Positions 59,118 to 64,000 of a stretch of DNA of 64,000 nucleotides are shown here, one piece after another; position 1 is the stretch's first letter; each line of letters opens with the position of its first letter. Under the pieces are notes generated by a model. It saw only the letters and a list, made by a program, of their open reading frames with translations, made no database searches and was not told the origin of the DNA. The position numbers and the translations under genes are program-made. The stretch comes from an uncultured Bacteroidia bacterium (GTDB taxonomy: Bacteria > Bacteroidota > Bacteroidia > Bacteroidales > UBA932), in the NCBI GenBank assembly GCA_902801205.1, contig CADCHE010000006.1:244545-308544 (forward strand), written 5' to 3'.

Positions 59118-62100
59118 TTATTTCATCATTTCACGGACGGCCGTTTCCAGCTGCGGGTCTTCACCGCGCAGGACAGAAGCGGGATCGTTCTCCACGCGGA
59201 TGTCCGGTTCGATTTCCATGTTTTCGAGATAACGGCCTTCCTTCGTGCCGATGGCGCCCACCTGCGGGATCCCGAAGACCATGCCGTTGATCATGCGCTC
59301 CCACCAGACGGCGGTCATCGTGCCGGCCACGGAAGTGCCGATGATCTTGCCCAGGCCGAGTGCCCGGTAGGTGTAGGGGAAGCCCGATGCGTCGGAGTAG
59401 TTGTCTTCGCAGACCAGCACGCAGGAGGGTTTCGTCCATTTGTTGTATGGCTCGCTGCCGATGTACTGGCCGCGCGGGGTGAAGCGCAGGTATTCCTTCC
59501 CACTGAGGAAGGTGGCCAGGTCGTCATGCAGCCATCCGCCGCCGTTGTGCCGGGTGTCGACGACGGCCGCTTCCGCTGTCCGGTATTTGCCCAGCAGTTT
59601 GGAATAGACTTCCCGGAAACTGGGAGAGTCCATGCCCTGGACGTGGGTGTATCCGACTTTTCCGTTACTCACGCGCTCGGCGATCTCCTCCCGCTGGCGG
59701 ACCCAGCGACGGTAGAGCATGGCGCTTTCGCTGGCGACAGGCTGGACGAAGCATTCGCGGTCCTTCCCGTCCCTGCGGAGCGTGATCCGAAGCTTCCGGC
59801 CGGCCTTGTCGGTCAGCAGCGGGAACCAGCTTTCGCCCGCCTTGACGGCCTGCCCGTCGATGGAGAGGATCAGGTCGCCCGCCTGCACGTCGGCGTCGGC
59901 CAGGTCCAGCGGACCGCCCGGCAGCACTTCCGTGATACGGAGTCCTTCACCGTCGTAGGCTGCATCGAACAGGGCACCCAGCCAACTCATCCGGTGCTTG
60001 ACGGGCGGGTTGTAGCGGGCGCCGGTGTGCGACCCGTTCAGTTCGCCGAGCATCTCGGACAGCAGGTCCTGGAAGTCGAAGTTGTTGTTGAGACAGGGGA
60101 GGAAGGCTTCGTAGTTGGCCTTCATCGCGTCCCAGTCGACCCCGTGCAGGCCGGGATCGTAGAATTTTTCCTGCACCTGCCGCCAGACATGGTCGAACAG
60201 GTACGTCCGTTCCTCCTTGGGCTTGAATTCGTAGTCGCCGGTGAAGGTGATGGCCTTCGTCGCCGCGGAGGCTATGGTTACCTGCGTGATCTGTCCCCCA
60301 GAGAAGATATAGAGGAACTTGTCGTCCCGCGACGGGATGAGCGCACCGCTGACCCCTTTCTTGAGCACTTTGATGTCGCCGGTCTTCAGGTCCTTGAGAC
60401 AGAGGTCGGCCGTTTTTTCCAGCCGCTGCACGTAGAAGAGCTTGGTGCCGTCCTGCGTGAGGTGGAAGTCACCCAGCCGGCCGGACGCGCCCGTCAGCCG
60501 GGTGGTGCGGAATTCCCGTTCTTCCAGCTTGAGTTCCAGTTTCTTGGGCTTCTCGGCTTGGGCAACGGAGTCCTTCTTTTCCTTGGCTTCTTCCTTGGCG
60601 ATCTTCTTTTCGCTCTTGTCGCCGTCTTCCAGGGCCTTCTCAATCTCTTCGGCCTCCTTGTCGCGGAAGAACCGGGCCATCTCGCTGCCGTCGAAGAACA
60701 TGAGGTAGATGTCGTTTTCTGCGCCCCAGCTGCCGTGGCTGCGGTATCCGTCCTTGTCCGACATCCAGGCCATGGCTTTGCCCTTGAGCGTCCACTTGAA
60801 GTTGCCGTCGGAATAACCGCTGCGGGTCAGGTTCGTCACCTCGCCCGAATCGATATCCACGAGGGCCACGTCGCTGTTGTTCCAGCCGCCGTCGGCCTGG
60901 TATCCGGTCAGCAGGTAGTGGCTGTCGGGGCTCCAGGCGAATTCCTGGTCACCGTCCGAATAGGAGTAGTTTGTGCCCTTCAGCAGCGACTTCTCCTTGC
61001 CGTCCTTCTTGGTCTCGCGGATCACGAGTTCGGTGCGGTCGCGCAGGTAGGCCACCCACTCCCCGTCGGGGGAGACTGCCGGCTGGAAGCAGGTCTCGCT
61101 CTCGGGCGTCACGCGTTCTTCCTTGATCTTCGTGGCGTAGGTGAACAGTTTTTCGCCCTTGTCTTCCAAGGTGCTGCGGAAGATGCCCCAGTGCCCGTCG
61201 CGCTCCGATGCGTAGTACAGGGCACGCCCGTCCTTGGAGAAACTGACGCCGCGCTCCTGCTCGGGCGTGTTCGTGATGCGGCGGGTGGTCTTGTATTCCA
61301 CGGAAGTGACGAAGACGTCGCCGCGGATGACTACGGCCACTTCCTTCCCGTCGGGGGAGACGGCCATCGCAGTGGCAGCGCCGTTGAACGTGAGGTATTC
61401 GACCGGATTCTCAGTCTCGTCCTTGTGGACGGTGACGGCCAGTTTTTCCGGCTGTCCGCCCGTCTTGAGGGTATACAGGTCGCCGTTCCAGGAGAAACAG
61501 AGGGTTCCGTTCCGTGCGGCGGAGAGGTGCCGGACCGGATGGCCCCGGAACGAGGTCAACTGCGTGTCTTCTCCGGGGGTAGCGACCGACGAACGGTAGA
61601 CGTTGAAGGTGCCGTCCTTCTCGGAAAGATAGTAATAGGTCTGCCCGTCCGCGGCGAAGACCGGGTTCCGGTCCTCGCCCTGGAAACCGGAGAGGCGGCG
61701 GAAGGTCCCGTCGCCGCTGATCGCCAGCCCATCGCCCGCATCCGCCGCAGGCCGGTAGAGCCAGATGTCGCGGGTGACGGCGGAGGTGTGGTGCTTGCGC
61801 AGCGGGTCCTCGTAGCCCTTGTAGTCTTCATAGACGACGTCTCCCGTCGGGCTGACGCTGAGCGCCATGACGGGCAGCGAGGTCACGGGACGGGGACGCC
61901 CTCCCTCCGGACCTACCTGCCAGAGCTGGGCGGTGCCGGGAAATCCTCCGTAGCGGGCATCGGGCTGGATGGCGGCGGAGAAGACGACCTGTCCGCCGGG
62001 CAGGACGCACAGCGGCGTCTCGTTTCCGGGGTAGTCGGTGAGCCGTTTCGGTACGCCGCCGTCTTTCGAGGTGATGAAAATGTCCTTGGACCCTTCCCGG

Positions 62101-62363
62101 TAGGAGGAGAAGACGATCCGCTCTCCGTCCGGGGTCCAGACCGGATCGCTGTCGTAGGCTTCGTTGGCCGTGATCTGGCGGGCCTCCCCGCCGGCGGCAG
62201 AGACGGTGAACAGGTCACCTTTGTAACAGAATGCGATCTGCTCTCCGTCTGGAGAGATGGCGTTTTTCCGCAGCCAGCGGGGTGTTTCCTGGGCGAAGGC
62301 GGCCGTTGCCGAGAGCATCGCCGCCAAGATCGCCGCTTTTCGTATGTGTCCGAGCATGTGCAT
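59118..62363 (-). CDS. Tricorn-type S41 serine peptidase, secreted
   Basis: 1081 residues from ATG 62363 (62357 also possible). Signal peptide to about residue 25. Two TolB/WD40-type beta-propellers (about 30-660) with repeated SPDGEQIAF/SPDGKEVAV motifs; between them and the protease a very charged Lys/Glu stretch (about 585-625). Then a PDZ domain (about 795-860, GPLDLADADVQAGDLILSIDGQAVK) and the S41 core: VVDTRHNGGGWLHDDLA, VCEDNYSDASGFPYTYRALGLGKIIGT with the nucleophile Ser, and a late acidic block. Periplasmic degradation of peptides. It could be co-transcribed with the following operon, only 6 nt away. Confidence 0.94.
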   Translation of the reverse strand: MHMLGHIRKAAILAAMLSATAAFAQETPRWLRKNAISPDGEQIAFCYKGDLFTVSAAGGEARQITANEAYDSDPVWTPDGERIVFSSYREGSKDIFITSKDGGVPKRLTDYPGNETPLCVLPGGQVVFSAAIQPDARYGGFPGTAQLWQVGPEGGRPRPVTSLPVMALSVSPTGDVVYEDYKGYEDPLRKHHTSAVTRDIWLYRPAADAGDGLAISGDGTFRRLSGFQGEDRNPVFAADGQTYYYLSEKDGTFNVYRSSVATPGEDTQLTSFRGHPVRHLSAARNGTLCFSWNGDLYTLKTGGQPEKLAVTVHKDETENPVEYLTFNGAATAMAVSPDGKEVAVVIRGDVFVTSVEYKTTRRITNTPEQERGVSFSKDGRALYYASERDGHWGIFRSTLEDKGEKLFTYATKIKEERVTPESETCFQPAVSPDGEWVAYLRDRTELVIRETKKDGKEKSLLKGTNYSYSDGDQEFAWSPDSHYLLTGYQADGGWNNSDVALVDIDSGEVTNLTRSGYSDGNFKWTLKGKAMAWMSDKDGYRSHGSWGAENDIYLMFFDGSEMARFFRDKEAEEIEKALEDGDKSEKKIAKEEAKEKKDSVAQAEKPKKLELKLEEREFRTTRLTGASGRLGDFHLTQDGTKLFYVQRLEKTADLCLKDLKTGDIKVLKKGVSGALIPSRDDKFLYIFSGGQITQVTIASAATKAITFTGDYEFKPKEERTYLFDHVWRQVQEKFYDPGLHGVDWDAMKANYEAFLPCLNNNFDFQDLLSEMLGELNGSHTGARYNPPVKHRMSWLGALFDAAYDGEGLRITEVLPGGPLDLADADVQAGDLILSIDGQAVKAGESWFPLLTDKAGRKLRITLRRDGKDRECFVQPVASESAMLYRRWVRQREEIAERVSNGKVGYTHVQGMDSPSFREVYSKLLGKYRTAEAAVVDTRHNGGGWLHDDLATFLSGKEYLRFTPRGQYIGSEPYNKWTKPSCVLVCEDNYSDASGFPYTYRALGLGKIIGTSVAGTMTAVWWERMINGMVFGIPQVGAIGTKEGRYLENMEIEPDIRVENDPASVLRGEDPQLETAVREMMK

Positions 62364-62393
62364 GATCGTTTCCTTGTTCTGCAATGATTCCTA

Positions 62394-62430
62394 CAAATAT
62401 ATAAAATGTCGCCGATTTTGGCTACTTTTG
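62394..62430. promoter_or_regulatory. Divergent -7 boxes for tricorn peptidase and GT2 genes
   Basis: Minus strand TATATTTG at 62394-62401, 30 nt before the peptidase ATG at 62363; this excludes the longer TTG start at 62384 as first choice. Plus strand TACTTTTG at 62423-62430, 21 nt before the GT2 ATG. Confidence 0.5.
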
Positions 62431-62451
62431 CAGCAAACAACATGACAGCTT

Positions 62452-63867
62452 ATGAACCGGATCGATTGTTTCATTCCTTTTATAGATGATGCGCAGGCGG
62501 CCGCGACCGAGCGGGCTCTTTCCGCTGAAGTCGAGGTGGCATCCGTCCATCGGATCGACGCATCCCGTTTCCGCAGCACGGACGCCGTGCGTGAGGTCGC
62601 CCGGAAGGCCACCGCTCCCTTTGTCCTGCTGTACGGCAAGACAACGGAACTGAGCCTGGGCAAGTTCGCCCTCGAGCGCTTCCTGGCCGTCGCCTCCGAC
62701 ACCGGCGCAGCGATGGTCTATGCCGACCATTTCAAGGAGGTCGACGGGGTGCGCTCCTTCGCTCCGGTCATCGATTGCCAGAAAGGGGCGCTGCGCGATG
62801 ATTTCGACTTCGGCTCCGTAACCCTCTGGCGGACCTCCTCCCTGCAGGAGGCTGTTTCCAGGATGGATACGGACTATGCGTTTGCGGGCCTGTATGACCT
62901 GCGCCTGAAGGTCTCGCAGAAGGGGAGTCTCGTCCATATCAATGAATACCTGTACTATGAGATCGAGACGGATACGCGCAAGTCGGGCGAGAAACTCTTC
63001 GACTACGTGGATCCGAAGAACCGGGCTGTCCAGATCGAGATGGAGCAGGCCTGCACGGCGCACCTGAAAGCCATCGGCGGGTACCTGGCGCCGGTCTTCA
63101 AGCCGGTGACCTTCGACGACGGCGGATTCGATGTCGAAGCCTCCGTCGTGATCCCCTGCAAGAACCGGGTGCGGACCATCGGCGACGCCCTGCGTTCCGC
63201 GCTTTCGCAGGAGACGGATTTCCCGTACAACGTCATCGTCGTGGACGACAATTCCACGGACGGCACCGTGGAGGTGATCCGCAGTTTCCTCGATGATCCG
63301 AAACTGGTGTACATCGCCCAGGACAGCACCTACCACGCGATCGGCGGCAACTGGAACGCGGCCTTGCACCATCCTGCCTGCGGCCGTTTCGCCATCCAGC
63401 TCGATTCCGACGATGTGTATGCCGACGCGCATACGGTCCGGAAATTCGTGGAGGCCTTCCACGCGCAGCGCTGCGCGATGGTGGTCGGCACCTACCGGAT
63501 GACGGATTTCGATTTGAACACCCTTCCGCCCGGAATCATCGATCACCGGGAGTGGACGCCTGAGAACGGGCGGAACAACGCGCTCCGCATCAACGGGCTG
63601 GGAGCACCGCGCGGGTTCTATGTCCCGTTGCTGCGGCAGATCAACTTCCCGGTGACCAAGTACGGCGAGGATTATGCGGTGGGTCTCCGGATCAGCCGGG
63701 AGTACCAGATCGGGCGGATTTACGAGCCCGTTTACAACTGCCGCCGGTGGGAAGACAATTCGGATGCAGCCCTCGATATCGAGAAGGTGAACGCTAATAA
63801 TCTGTATAAGGACAGGTTACGCACCTGGGAGCTTGAGGCCCGAATTTTGATGAACAAAAAAAGTTAA
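62452..63867 (+). CDS. Two-part GT2 glycosyltransferase
   Basis: 471 residues, cytoplasmic. The C-terminal half (from about 225) is a regular GT2 domain: [55 protein letters not shown] as the donor DxD and [20 protein letters not shown] with an ED acceptor motif. The N-terminal half (about 1-200) looks like a second, weaker GT-A domain ([27 protein letters not shown]). Sugar and acceptor unknown. It is the last protein gene before the rRNA-like leader, with no terminator between that I can see. Confidence 0.88.
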   Translation: MNRIDCFIPFIDDAQAAATERALSAEVEVASVHRIDASRFRSTDAVREVARKATAPFVLLYGKTTELSLGKFALERFLAVASDTGAAMVYADHFKEVDGVRSFAPVIDCQKGALRDDFDFGSVTLWRTSSLQEAVSRMDTDYAFAGLYDLRLKVSQKGSLVHINEYLYYEIETDTRKSGEKLFDYVDPKNRAVQIEMEQACTAHLKAIGGYLAPVFKPVTFDDGGFDVEASVVIPCKNRVRTIGDALRSALSQETDFPYNVIVVDDNSTDGTVEVIRSFLDDPKLVYIAQDSTYHAIGGNWNAALHHPACGRFAIQLDSDDVYADAHTVRKFVEAFHAQRCAMVVGTYRMTDFDLNTLPPGIIDHREWTPENGRNNALRINGLGAPRGFYVPLLRQINFPVTKYGEDYAVGLRISREYQIGRIYEPVYNCRRWEDNSDAALDIEKVNANNLYKDRLRTWELEARILMNKKS

Positions 63868-63894
63868 AATTTTTCGAAATTTTTCCCAAAAAAA

Positions 63895-63925
63895 TTTGGA
63901 GGGAAAGAAAAAGTTTGTACCTTTG
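63895..63925 (+). promoter_or_regulatory. Strong promoter, probably of an rRNA operon
   Basis: TTTG at 63895-63898, 19-nt spacer, TACCTTTG at 63918-63925: a perfect sigma-ABfr match, preceded by an A/T-rich tract (63866-63895). TACCTTTGCA is common at Bacteroidota rRNA promoters. Confidence 0.8.
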
Positions 63926-63929
63926 CAGT

Positions 63930-64000
63930 CCCGTTCGGAAACGAGCGGGATTTTTTGAGAAGATCATTGAAAAGACTGAAGGAAGTACAAGCAAGTACCG
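63930..64000 (+). ncRNA. Start of an rRNA operon leader (16S lies beyond the window)
   Basis: At the predicted transcript start an 8-bp stem CCCGTTCG/CGAGCGGG with a GAAA tetraloop (63930-63949) is followed by A and six T. Then comes GAGAAGATCATTGAAAAGACT and a short repeat AAGTAC-AAGC-AAGTAC. The block GATCATTGAAAAG resembles the leader just before 16S rRNA in Bacteroidota. No 16S sequence is inside the window, so the call is by leader character only. Confidence 0.6.

Noticed and set aside
59526-62387. 953-codon open frame on the plus strand
   Set aside because: Antisense shadow of the tricorn peptidase, which has signal peptide, PDZ and S41 motifs; the shadow has none.
63930-64000. 16S rRNA gene start
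   Set aside because: No 16S 5'-end sequence is present before the window edge; only leader-like sequence is visible.

Overview
The window reads as a piece of a GC-rich Bacteroidota chromosome, most likely order Bacteroidales. The evidence is a SusC/SusD pair, SusE-like lipoproteins, a tricorn-type S41 peptidase, a DUF1460 amidase, near absence of Shine-Dalgarno sites, and many copies of the Bacteroidota -7 promoter box TAnnTTTG, two of them with a TTTG box exactly 19 nt upstream. Genus and species cannot be named from the sequence alone. Coding density is very high: no stretch longer than 300 bases lacks a gene. There is no transposase, integrase, prophage or CRISPR array, so this is core chromosome with a few lineage-specific proteins.

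Layout. 1-6.3 kb is a cell-wall salvage block on the plus strand: an AmpG-like MFS permease (cut by the window edge), the exo-muramidase NamZ, a serine-rich secreted DUF6515-like protein, a MurNAc/GlcNAc kinase (AmgK type) fused to the RapZ C-terminal sensor domain, a MurU-type nucleotidyltransferase and MscL. 6.3-11 kb holds NhaC (minus), an unusual secreted protein joining an S58 DmpA peptidase to a GH43 glycosidase, and a SEC-C protein. 11-18.5 kb has TrmD, a large DUF349 coiled-coil protein, YidC, the PLP-binding YggS protein, an OmpA lipoprotein and GAPDH. 18.6-26.8 kb has SurE-LpxB-unknown propeller protein, a GH25 muramidase, then rubrerythrin, a C1 peptidase, PssA, a small hydrolase and an LpxL-type acyltransferase. 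26.9-32 kb has an aminotransferase, an unknown lipoprotein, a 3'-5' exonuclease, an RlmI-type methyltransferase and a metallophosphoesterase.

32.2-38.9 kb is a four-gene SusC/SusD operon without glycoside hydrolases or a dedicated regulator. It is followed by tRNA-Cys(GCA) with a textbook promoter and terminator. 39.2-50.7 kb has an outer-membrane barrel, a Tat-type metallophosphoesterase, a DUF1460 amidase, glpK-glpF, a UDG-fold protein, superoxide dismutase, a NahK-like sugar kinase, a hydrolase fused to a degenerate NT5C nucleotidase domain, an unknown membrane protein, an oxidoreductase and a small hydrolase. 50.7-62.4 kb has a ClC transporter, Tex, a minus-strand operon (polyprenol-phosphate glycosyltransferase, dihydroorotase, Dtd, a nuclease-like unknown, DinB) and a tricorn peptidase. 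A GT2 glycosyltransferase follows, and the window ends in what looks like the promoter and leader of an rRNA operon running off the right edge.

Themes. Several separated loci converge on envelope and amino-sugar metabolism: NamZ, AmpG-like permease, AmgK-RapZ, MurU, GH25, DUF1460 amidase, NahK-like kinase, LpxB, LpxL and PssA. The most unusual single items are the DmpA-GH43 fusion, the AmgK-RapZ fusion, the hydrolase fused to a nucleotidase domain that has lost its catalytic aspartates, and a PD-(D/E)xK-looking unknown next to dinB.
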